Below, in pieces: positions 20,385 to 28,352 of a stretch of 36,426 nucleotides of DNA. The DNA lies in NCBI GenBank assembly GCA_902602795.1, contig CACKSF010000010.1, forward strand, positions 1 to 36,426, in the 5' to 3' direction. The notes under the pieces were generated by a model. The model did no database searches. It was given only the letters and a program-made list of their open reading frames with translations, and was not told the origin of the DNA. The stretch is from an uncultured Fidelibacterota bacterium (GTDB lineage Bacteria > Fidelibacterota > Marinisomatia > Marinisomatales > UBA1611). Every line of letters begins with the position of its first letter. The stretch's first letter is position 1. The translations under genes were made by a program, and so were the position numbers.

Positions 20385-21014
20385 ATTTTATTTCGACTAC
20401 CACTAGAAGCGCTCATTTTACTAATCCCTACCTTAATATTTGCTCTTTCATTTCATGAATATGCACATGCTTGGATGGCATATAAATGTGGAGATAATAC
20501 AGCAGCTCGAATGGGAAGATTATCTATGAATCCTTTAGCACATTTAGATCCTATGGGGTCTTTGATGATACTCTTTGTTGGATTTGGTTGGGCTAAGCCG
20601 GTACCTGTTGACAGTCGACTTTTAGGAAATCCACGGACTGACATGATGAAGGTGGCAGCCGCTGGTCCTTTTGCAAATTTAATTTTAGCTTTTGCATCAG
20701 GTCTACTATTGAGAATTTTCAGTCCTTCGGGATTACTTCCAGAGTCGATAGTTGTTTTAATGTATTATTTTACAAGAATAAATATTACCCTCGCAGTTTT
20801 TAACATGATACCTGTAGCTCCACTTGATGGGTCTCAAATTTTTTCTGGTTACTTAATGAAGCATAACCCTCAACTTGCTTGGAAAATTCAATCGTTTGGT
20901 CCTCAAGTTTTATTCGGGTTAATACTATTTGGGTATATTACGGGCTTTTCAATTCTATGGCTAATTATGTCTCCATTTGTAAACTTTTTAATGTTTGTAT
21001 TTGCGGGGCTATAA
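20385..21014 (+). CDS. M50-family site-2 zinc metalloprotease (probable ATT start)
   Basis: In-frame upstream extension of the 20475 ORF encodes LPLEALILLIPTLIFALSFHEYAHAWMAYKCGD with HExxH; downstream NMIPVAPLDGSQIF. No ATG/GTG/TTG between the upstream in-frame TAG and HExxH; AGGAG-N6-ATT at 20374-20387. Confidence 0.75.
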   Translation: MLFRLPLEALILLIPTLIFALSFHEYAHAWMAYKCGDNTAARMGRLSMNPLAHLDPMGSLMILFVGFGWAKPVPVDSRLLGNPRTDMMKVAAAGPFANLILAFASGLLLRIFSPSGLLPESIVVLMYYFTRINITLAVFNMIPVAPLDGSQIFSGYLMKHNPQLAWKIQSFGPQVLFGLILFGYITGFSILWLIMSPFVNFLMFVFAGL

Positions 21015-21015
21015 A

Positions 21016-21141
21016 ATGGGATATTTCAAAAAAATTAATTTTGATAGTTCTTTAAAAACCAGATCTTTCAAATGGACGGCTTTAATGTTTCTAATTGTAA
21101 TGTTTCTTATTATATATCTAAAACAAATTGCATATAATTAG
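21016..21141 (+). CDS. Small single-TM protein of 41 aa
   Basis: ATG directly after the M50 gene: MGYFKKINFDSSLKTRSFKWTALMFLIVMFLIIYLKQIAYN*; fills the gap before ftcD. Below the ORF-track length cutoff. Confidence 0.5.
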   Translation: MGYFKKINFDSSLKTRSFKWTALMFLIVMFLIIYLKQIAYN

Positions 21142-21144
21142 ATT

Positions 21145-22854
21145 ATGAAAAAAATAGTTGAATGTGTACCAAACTTTTCTGAAGGCAAGGATAAAAATAC
21201 AATTCATTCTATTGTTAAAAGTTTGCAATCAGTGGAAAATGTGAAAGTTTTGGATGTTGACTCTGGTAAAGATACTAACAGAACTGTTGTTACTATTGCA
21301 GGTGACCCGATGGCTGTTTTGGAATCTGCATTTTTAGGAATAAAAACAGCTTCAGAATTAATAGATATGAATAAGCATCAAGGCACACATCCTAGGATAG
21401 GATCCACGGATGTGTGCCCTATGATTCCAGTGAGCGAAGTAAGTGATGAAGAATGTATAAACTTAACAAAAATTTTAGGAAAACGTGTTGGTGAGGAGCT
21501 AAAAATTCCGATTTATTTATATGAAAAATCTGCACAATATAAAAACAGAGCCAAACTTCCAATTATTAGGAGTGGTGAATACGAGGGATTAGCGAAAAAA
21601 TTATCTGATCCAGAATGGAAGCCTGACTTTGGTCCTAATGTTATGCATCCACAAGCTGGTGCAACTGTAATAGGCTGTCGAGATTTTTTAATCGCATATA
21701 ATATTAATCTTAATACGAAAGATACTAGGTTAGCAAAAGATATTGCATTTGAGCTTAGAGAGTTAGGTAGAAGCAAAAGAATACCAAATCCTAATTCAAA
21801 GAATCTTCTAGATGGTGAAATTGTCAGGCATGATGATGGTAAGCCTGTAAAAGTTCCAGGAATGTTTAATGATGTAAAAGCAATTGGTTGGTATGTAGAT
21901 GATTTTAAGCGAGCACAAATTTCTATTAATTTTAATAACTATAAAAAATCTACAATTCATGATGTATATGATAAAGCGTGTATTCTGGCAGATGAGAGAG
22001 GAATACGTGTTACGGGTAGTGAATTGGTAGGTCTGATTCCCCTCGATGCAATAACTTCAGCAGGGAAGTACTATTTGCAAAAGCAAAACAGGTCAATTGG
22101 TGTTCCCGTTTCTGATATTATTGAATGCGCGGTACAGTCCTTAGGATTAAATGATGTTACGCCGTTTATAAATAATGAAAAAATTATTGATTATGCATTA
22201 ATGGATAAGAACGATGATATGTTTGATAAAGACTTTTTAGATAGTGTATCATTAAATACACCAGCACCTGGTGGTGGAAGTGTATCTGCGTTGTCAGGAT
22301 CTTTAGGTTCCGCACTTTGCTCAATGGTTGCATCCCTCACTCATGAGAAAAAAGATCTTCTCCATAATCGTTTGATAATGGAAGAAATAGGTGTAAAAGC
22401 ACAGGGATTAAAAGATGATTTAGCACACTTAGTTTCTGAAGATAGTAGAGCATTCAATAATGTATTAGATGCTGTTAGACTACCCGCTATTTCAGTTCAA
22501 GATAAGAAAGAGAAAACAAAAATTATCTTACTGGCAAATAAATATGCTATTGAAATCCCTTTTAATACAGCAAAAAAATGTTACGAGGTAATGCAATTAG
22601 CAGAAATTCTTATTGATAAGGGTAATCCCAGTTCGCTTACAGATGCAGCTGTTGCCTCTGAAGTCGCATATGCTGGTTTAAGAGGAGGGTGTCTAAATGT
22701 ATTGATAAACCTTCCTGAGTTAATTGATAAACCATATATAAATCAAAAACAAAAAGAGGTTGATAATTTGCTTAAAAAAGGTGAAAAGCTTAATAGGAAA
22801 CTATTTAAAAAGACTATTTCATCACTGGAAATGAGGGGTAATAGAAGTGATTAA
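21145..22854 (+). CDS. ftcD: Bifunctional glutamate formimidoyltransferase / formimidoyltetrahydrofolate cyclodeaminase
   Basis: N-terminal VECVPNFSEGKD, VKAIGWYVDDFKRAQISINFNNY; C-terminal cyclodeaminase NTPAPGGGSVSALSGSLGSALCSMVASLT. Confidence 0.92.
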   Translation: MKKIVECVPNFSEGKDKNTIHSIVKSLQSVENVKVLDVDSGKDTNRTVVTIAGDPMAVLESAFLGIKTASELIDMNKHQGTHPRIGSTDVCPMIPVSEVSDEECINLTKILGKRVGEELKIPIYLYEKSAQYKNRAKLPIIRSGEYEGLAKKLSDPEWKPDFGPNVMHPQAGATVIGCRDFLIAYNINLNTKDTRLAKDIAFELRELGRSKRIPNPNSKNLLDGEIVRHDDGKPVKVPGMFNDVKAIGWYVDDFKRAQISINFNNYKKSTIHDVYDKACILADERGIRVTGSELVGLIPLDAITSAGKYYLQKQNRSIGVPVSDIIECAVQSLGLNDVTPFINNEKIIDYALMDKNDDMFDKDFLDSVSLNTPAPGGGSVSALSGSLGSALCSMVASLTHEKKDLLHNRLIMEEIGVKAQGLKDDLAHLVSEDSRAFNNVLDAVRLPAISVQDKKEKTKIILLANKYAIEIPFNTAKKCYEVMQLAEILIDKGNPSSLTDAAVASEVAYAGLRGGCLNVLINLPELIDKPYINQKQKEVDNLLKKGEKLNRKLFKKTISSLEMRGNRSD

Positions 22855-24622
22855 GGCATTATCTGAAGACCTGAGAAATAAAATTTCAGCGGGTGAAGTT
22901 GTTGAAAACCCTGCCTCGGTAGTAAAAGAATTGATTGAGAATAGTTTGGATGCAAATTCAACCCAAATAATGATAGTTATAGAAAAAGGTGGGCACCAAA
23001 CTATTCAAGTAAGTGATAACGGCATTGGAATCTCAGTAGAGGATTTGCCTTCATCGGTAATGCGATTTCATACTAGTAAAATTAAAGAATTGAAAGATCT
23101 TTTTGAAATAGAGACACTTGGTTTTCGTGGTGAGGCTCTTGCAAGTATTGCATCTGTTTCAGAAATGAAAATTACATCAAACGTGAGAGAAAAAGATGGT
23201 TATTGTCTAAGATTTGTTAACGGTTCGCACAATGGAGTGGAACCTGCTCCGAAAATAAATGGGACTGAAATTACAATTCGAGACCTTTTTTACAATACTC
23301 CAGTAAGAAAAAAGTTCTTGAAAACTCCAAGAACAGAATTAAGAAAAATTGTAGATATCGTTCGAAGGTATGGTCTAGCATTTCCAGAAATATCTTTTAA
23401 ACTCATTGCAGATGATAGAGAAATTTTTGATTTAAATAGAGAAAAACTAGCAGATAGAATTGATAAACTTCTTGATCCAACCTATTCAAAAAATCTCCTG
23501 CCCATAAATATTACGAAAGGAGATTATTTTTTTTCTGGTTTTATCGGAAACTTAAACCTGATTCGTTCCCGTCCTGGAGAACAATATTTATTTCTTAATA
23601 GAAGATTTATCAAGGATAGGTTAATGAATAGAGCTGTTTACAATGCATATGAATCATTAATAAAAAGAGGAGAATATCCTTTTTTTGTAATTAATCTAGT
23701 TTTGCCAAATGATCAAGCAGATGTCAATGTCCATCCAATGAAACTTGAGGTAAGATTTAATGATGAGTGGCGTTTATTTAATCTTTTAAAAAATGTAGTA
23801 TCGGAAACATTACAATCTATCCTGAATACTACTCCATCTTTTGATGCTTCGTTTGAATTTCCAATTGATGATAATAATAGATTTTTTAATGTTCCTGCAA
23901 ATACTCTACAAAAAAATATCCCAGTAACATCTCGACAGGCAGAACTAAAACCACCTTCTTCAGAATCTAGTGTTGTGCCTAATAATAATTTGAAGCGTGC
24001 TAGAGAATATGTATCTCAACTTGCGGAAGCTTCAAAAGAAAATGAAAATCAAATTTCAGTAGAAAACATTTGGCAAATACATAAAAAATATATCATTTCA
24101 GAGATAAATAGTGGTCTGGTTATCATTGATCAGCATGTCGCTCATGAGAGAGTCCTGTATGAAGAGGCATTAGAAGCTTTTGAATCTACATCGATGGCAT
24201 CACAGACTTTGCTCTTTCCTGAAACTTTAGTTTTTTCGCCTGATGATTTTGATGGTCTATTAGATGTTTTACCTTATTTAGAAAAAATAGGGTTTAAAAT
24301 AAAAAAGCAAGATCAAACTTCAATTCGTATTGAAGCTATTCCATCTGAGTTATCTATTGGGAATGAAAAAAATGTTATAAGAGAAATTCTTGATAATTTT
24401 TTAAAGGATCAAAAAAAATATAGCTCCTTCCAGGAAGGTTTAGCTGCTATGTTTGCTTGTAAAGCTGCTGTGAAGGCTGGTGATGTACTAGTAAAAGAAG
24501 AAATGCAAGAATTAGTGAATCGTCTGTTTTCAACTAAGCATCCTTATTATTGTCCTCATGGCCGCCCAATTATAGTGCAGTTGTCACTTCATGAGTTAGA
24601 TGGGCGTTTTGAAAGGCATTAA
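22847..24622 (+). CDS. mutL: DNA mismatch repair protein MutL
   Basis: IKALSEDLRNKISAGEVVENPASVVKELIENSLDAN, GFRGEALASIASVSEM, LFYNTPVRKKFLK, C-terminal HGRPIIVQLSLHELDGRFERH. Confidence 0.96.
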   Translation: MIKALSEDLRNKISAGEVVENPASVVKELIENSLDANSTQIMIVIEKGGHQTIQVSDNGIGISVEDLPSSVMRFHTSKIKELKDLFEIETLGFRGEALASIASVSEMKITSNVREKDGYCLRFVNGSHNGVEPAPKINGTEITIRDLFYNTPVRKKFLKTPRTELRKIVDIVRRYGLAFPEISFKLIADDREIFDLNREKLADRIDKLLDPTYSKNLLPINITKGDYFFSGFIGNLNLIRSRPGEQYLFLNRRFIKDRLMNRAVYNAYESLIKRGEYPFFVINLVLPNDQADVNVHPMKLEVRFNDEWRLFNLLKNVVSETLQSILNTTPSFDASFEFPIDDNNRFFNVPANTLQKNIPVTSRQAELKPPSSESSVVPNNNLKRAREYVSQLAEASKENENQISVENIWQIHKKYIISEINSGLVIIDQHVAHERVLYEEALEAFESTSMASQTLLFPETLVFSPDDFDGLLDVLPYLEKIGFKIKKQDQTSIRIEAIPSELSIGNEKNVIREILDNFLKDQKKYSSFQEGLAAMFACKAAVKAGDVLVKEEMQELVNRLFSTKHPYYCPHGRPIIVQLSLHELDGRFERH

Positions 24623-25105
24623 CTCTTTTGGTCTTTTCATCCATGATAATACACCTTTGCCAAACCTTAGTTTTTTCCAATTCTCTAAAGGCAAGTCAAT
24701 TCGGATCATTGAGGCGGTAGGTAATTTTAACCATCTCGAATTTGTAATCTGTGATAAAAAATGTGAAAAAACTGGTTGATGTCCAACTATACATATAAAA
24801 TTTATTTTCGGGTCTTGTTGAGATAGGATGGATAATAATTTATCTGTTGAACAATGATAAATATTGTTATCTAAAATCAGCTTAGAATCCCATTGTCCAA
24901 ACTTTTTCGCAATTTGAGCAGTTTTCTTTGCTCTTAAAGCTGTAGATGAAATAATTAAATCAGGTATTTGTTGAATTTTGAATAAATGTAACCCCATTAC
25001 TTTTGCTGCTTTAACTCCTCGTTTAGACAAAGGGCGATCATGATCGATTTTATAATTGGCATTCCAATCAGACTTGCCATGTCTAAATAGTAATATTGAT
25101 TTCAT
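24596..25105 (-). CDS. sixA: SixA-like phosphohistidine phosphatase (histidine phosphatase superfamily)
   Basis: MKSILLFRHGKSDWNANYKIDHDRPLSKRGVKAAKVMG (RHG motif), ICIVGHQPVFSHF. Confidence 0.88.
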   Translation of the reverse strand: MKSILLFRHGKSDWNANYKIDHDRPLSKRGVKAAKVMGLHLFKIQQIPDLIISSTALRAKKTAQIAKKFGQWDSKLILDNNIYHCSTDKLLSILSQQDPKINFICIVGHQPVFSHFLSQITNSRWLKLPTASMIRIDLPLENWKKLRFGKGVLSWMKRPKELMPFKTPI

Positions 25106-25161
25106 TTCAACTTTTTTCCTTAGTAATACATCTATATTCTCTAAACAGAATTTACTTTTAC

Positions 25162-25656
25162 TTATTGATCCTTCTCAGTTAAAGAGTGAATTAATTTTAC
25201 CACGCTTAAACCTTCTATAACATTACCAAATGCGGTAAAACTCTGGTCATAAGTATTCCTTCTTCTTCATAATTCAGCTCAATTTGATCATTAATGCAAA
25301 TAAAAACATCTGAGCTTACAATTACTGGATCGATTCTTTCCATGGAAAGAATACCATTCATATATTTTATTGCTGTAGCATTAGTTGTTTTATTTAAGGC
25401 GGGTGGAAGTTTCAGAGGTGTCTCTCAAAACCAAAGTCACCTTGAAATACTTCTATTTCAATTCTGCTTATGGATTGATTAGACATTGTAACAGTTCTAA
25501 AAAAATGAAAATCTTTATGGCCATATTCATTTATATGCCTTTAGGAATTATTGCAAGCTGTAGGGACCTCTTTTACAAATAATTTACATAGATACTTCCA
25601 TAAACAGCGTGTATCTCAATAATTGTATCTTTTTCAGTGATGTAAGACAAATCAAT
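25162..25656 (-). pseudogene. Decayed cyclophilin-type peptidyl-prolyl cis-trans isomerase
   Basis: Minus-strand fragments in shifting frames: 'ITEKDTIIEIHAVYGSIYV', 'KEVPTACNNS*RHINEYGHKDFHFFRTV', 'EVFQGDFGFER', 'NGILSMERIDPVIVSSDVFICINDQIELNYEEEG', 'YDQSFTAFGNVIEGLSVVKLIHSLTEKDQ*'. Order and motifs match cyclophilins (FHRVI, QGGDF, G-LSMAR-DP-SS-FFIC, FTAFG-VIEG-DVV). Confidence 0.82.
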
Positions 25657-25771
25657 TAGTTTATTTTATTAAATAGATAAAAATTTAATTATAATTAAAC
25701 ATAAAATATCTCCAACTAAAATATCAAATTTGTAATTAAAATTAAATAACTAAATCAAATTAAAATTTAAC

Positions 25772-26719
25772 ATGATAACAATTATGGAAATTCAAAAAGC
25801 ACATGAAAGAATAATACCTTTCATTCACCGCACCCCAATTTTCACTAATAAGAGTTTAAATCAAGAAAGTGGTGCTGATTTGTATTTTAAATGTGAAAAT
25901 TTTCAAAAAGCAGGATCTTTTAAAATTCGGGGAGCAACAAATGCAGTTATGTTGCTAAGTGATGATGAACTTTGCAGAGGAGTAGTGACAGCATCCTCAG
26001 GTAATCATGGAGCAGCTTTAGCTATGGCTGTTACATCTAGAAGTGGAAGTGTTCAAGTTGTGATGCCGATAAATACGCCACAAATTAAAGTAGAAAATGT
26101 AATTCGAAATGGTGGTGAAATTATTTGGTGTGATCCTAATATAAAATCTAGAGAAAAAGTTTTAAAAAAAATAATAGATAAAACAGGATCGATTTTAATT
26201 CATCCTTACAATGATAGAAATATTATTGTTGGACAGGGTACTGCAGCAAAAGAATTTGTTGAAGATGTTCCTAATCTTGATATAATTGTTTCTCCTGTTA
26301 GCGGGGGAGGTTTATTAAGCGGAACACTTATATATTCCAAAGAAATAAATTCAAAAGTCTTTGTATATGGCGCTGAGCCAGAAGAAGCTAATGATGCTTT
26401 TAGATCCTTAAAGCATGGGTCCATTCAATTAAATAAAACTACAGACACTATTTGCGATGGTTTAAGAGCACAATTAGGTGATCTAAATTTTTCTATTATC
26501 AAGGAAAAGGTAGACGAAATTATTACAGTTTCAGAAAAGGAAATAATTAATGCTATGCGAATGGTTTGGGAGAGAATGAAAATTATTGTCGAGCCTTCTT
26601 GCGCAATTACTCTAGGGGCAATACTTAAAAGAAAAGATGAAATAAAGGGAAAAAAAATAGGTCTTATCTTGTCAGGAGGGAATGTTGATTTAAGTCGATT
26701 ACCTTGGAGAGAAAGTTAA
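25772..26719 (+). CDS. Threonine dehydratase / serine racemase-like PLP-dependent enzyme (fold type II)
   Basis: CENFQKAGSFKIRGATNAV (PLP lysine), ASSGNHGAALA, SPVSGGGLLSG; short, no ACT domain. Confidence 0.88.
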   Translation: MITIMEIQKAHERIIPFIHRTPIFTNKSLNQESGADLYFKCENFQKAGSFKIRGATNAVMLLSDDELCRGVVTASSGNHGAALAMAVTSRSGSVQVVMPINTPQIKVENVIRNGGEIIWCDPNIKSREKVLKKIIDKTGSILIHPYNDRNIIVGQGTAAKEFVEDVPNLDIIVSPVSGGGLLSGTLIYSKEINSKVFVYGAEPEEANDAFRSLKHGSIQLNKTTDTICDGLRAQLGDLNFSIIKEKVDEIITVSEKEIINAMRMVWERMKIIVEPSCAITLGAILKRKDEIKGKKIGLILSGGNVDLSRLPWRES

Positions 26720-26761
26720 TACTAAGTATATAAAAATTTGGGTATTTAATAAAATAATCCA

Positions 26762-27694
26762 TTGAAAAAGGTAATAACAATAGTAGGCCCAACTGCAAGT
26801 GGCAAAACTACTTTAGCCATAGAAATAGCGAAAAGAATTAATGGGGAAATAATTAGCCTTGATTCTAGGCAAGTATTTAAAGGAATGGCTATTGGTACAG
26901 CCCAACCAACCAAAAAGCAGATGTCCACCGTGGAGCATCATTTAATTGGTTGTCTTAAACCTGAAGAGTTTATTTCATCAGGGAAATATGCAAGTTTAGT
27001 AAAAGAAAAAATCGATGCTATTAAATGTCAAAACAAAAATCCTATTATTTGTGGAGGGTCTGGTTTATACTATCGAGCAATCCAAAAAGGTATTTTTGAA
27101 GGAAGTATTTCAAATTTTAAAATAAGGAATAAACTAGAGATCCAATATGCAAAAAATCCAGAAATTCTTTTCAATAAGCTTAAATTAATCGATAAAGAAT
27201 ATTCAAAAATTGTTCATATCAATAATAGACAAAGATTAATTCGAGCATTGGAAATATATGAATGTACGGGAAAAAGTCCTTCAGAGCATTTTCAAAAGCA
27301 ATATACAGAACCCATAAAAACAGTAAAATTGTATACGATATTTCTTAAATGGGAAAGAATATCTTTAAACAATAGGATTGAAGAAAGAACTAGAGAGATG
27401 TTTGATATGGGATGGATAGACGAAGTAAAAAACTTATTAGAGTTACAAGCAATTCAAAATAAAATTTTTCCTTCACTTAATTCCATTGGTTATAAACATA
27501 TTAAAAGTTTTTTAAATAATGAAATAAATAAAGAAAAAATGTTTGAAATGATATATACCCGAACAAGACAATTGGCTCGCAGGCAAGAAAAATGGTTCAA
27601 GCAAGAGCCTATAAACCTATTTGTAATGATGGATTCTTTGAAGGGTGATAAAATCTATAAAATACTAGATTGTTTTGTGGAAGGAATATTATAA
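26762..27694 (+). CDS. miaA: tRNA dimethylallyltransferase
   Basis: ITIVGPTASGKTTLAIEIAKRINGEIISLDSRQVFKGMAIGTAQPT; YTRTRQLARRQEKWF. TTG start. Confidence 0.94.
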   Translation: MKKVITIVGPTASGKTTLAIEIAKRINGEIISLDSRQVFKGMAIGTAQPTKKQMSTVEHHLIGCLKPEEFISSGKYASLVKEKIDAIKCQNKNPIICGGSGLYYRAIQKGIFEGSISNFKIRNKLEIQYAKNPEILFNKLKLIDKEYSKIVHINNRQRLIRALEIYECTGKSPSEHFQKQYTEPIKTVKLYTIFLKWERISLNNRIEERTREMFDMGWIDEVKNLLELQAIQNKIFPSLNSIGYKHIKSFLNNEINKEKMFEMIYTRTRQLARRQEKWFKQEPINLFVMMDSLKGDKIYKILDCFVEGIL

Positions 27695-27723
27695 CTTTGG
27701 TAAAATTTTTACACTTTAATTTG

Positions 27724-27796
27724 GTCCAGTGAGGCAAAAAAGAGTAGAGAGTATTCCTCCTAAATAGATTTTGGTCTCTGCTGGAGGATTTTTTTT
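27724..27796 (+). promoter_or_regulatory. PyrR-type transcription attenuator (PyrR-binding motif GTCCAGTGAGGC, antiterminator, intrinsic terminator)
   Basis: GTCCAGTGAGGC at 27724-27735 resembles the PyrR-binding motif UCCAGNGAGGC. Terminator TCCTCC (27755-27760)/GGAGGA (27783-27788)+T8. Alternative pairing TCCAG (27725-27729)/CTGGA (27781-27785) plus GAGGC (27731-27735)/GTCTC (27774-27778). Sits before pyrR. Confidence 0.8.
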
Positions 27797-27830
27797 GATT
27801 AAAAGGATACTTTTGAATAAAAAAAACATA

Positions 27831-28352
27831 ATGAACAGTTTATCTGTAGCTCGAAGCATAACACGTTTAAGTCATGAAATTATTGAAAGTATAGATAGCA
27901 GTCATGAAAGAGTATTAATTGGTATTCATAATAGGGGTGTCCCACTTGCTAATAGAATCCAGTCTGAAATTTTAATTATTAATGGTCTAAATATGGAAAT
28001 AGGTTCTTTGGATATTACGTTTCATCGTGATGATTATAGAGGAAGACTAACGATGCCTGAAGTGAGAGGAACGGATATACAGTTTAGGATTGATAATAAA
28101 GTTGTTATTTTAGTGGATGATGTTCTTTTTACCGGTAGAACTGCAAGAGCCTCATTAGATGAATTAAATAGTTTTGGAAGAGCTTCAAAAGTGCAGCTAG
28201 CGGTACTTGTAGATCGAGGGCACCGTGAGCTCCCAATCAAGGCAGATTTTATTGGGAAAAATATTCCTACTCATGAAGGAGAACATGTAGAAGTTAACTT
28301 TTTTGAAACAGATGAAGAAGACTCAGTGTTTTTAACTTTAGGTGACGAATAA
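27831..28352 (+). CDS. pyrR: Bifunctional PyrR regulatory protein / uracil phosphoribosyltransferase
   Basis: IGIHNRGVPLANRI, KVVILVDDVLFTGRTARASLDEL (PRPP motif), LAVLVDRGHRELPIKADFIGKNIPT. ATG 27831 chosen because the track start at 27771 lies inside the terminator. Confidence 0.94.
   Translation: MNSLSVARSITRLSHEIIESIDSSHERVLIGIHNRGVPLANRIQSEILIINGLNMEIGSLDITFHRDDYRGRLTMPEVRGTDIQFRIDNKVVILVDDVLFTGRTARASLDELNSFGRASKVQLAVLVDRGHRELPIKADFIGKNIPTHEGEHVEVNFFETDEEDSVFLTLGDE

Noticed and set aside
20273-20458. 61-aa + ORF overlapping the xerC/D end
   Set aside because: Out of frame with both the recombinase and the M50 protease; no family signature.
25294-25582. + strand ORFs at 25294-25482 and 25385-25582
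   Set aside because: They lie antisense to cyclophilin-like fragments, overlap each other in different frames and show no recognizable protein family signature.
27771-27830. N-terminal extension of the pyrR ORF (MVSAGGFFLIKRILLNKKNI)
   Set aside because: Encoded within the attenuator terminator hairpin; conserved PyrR homology begins after ATG 27831.
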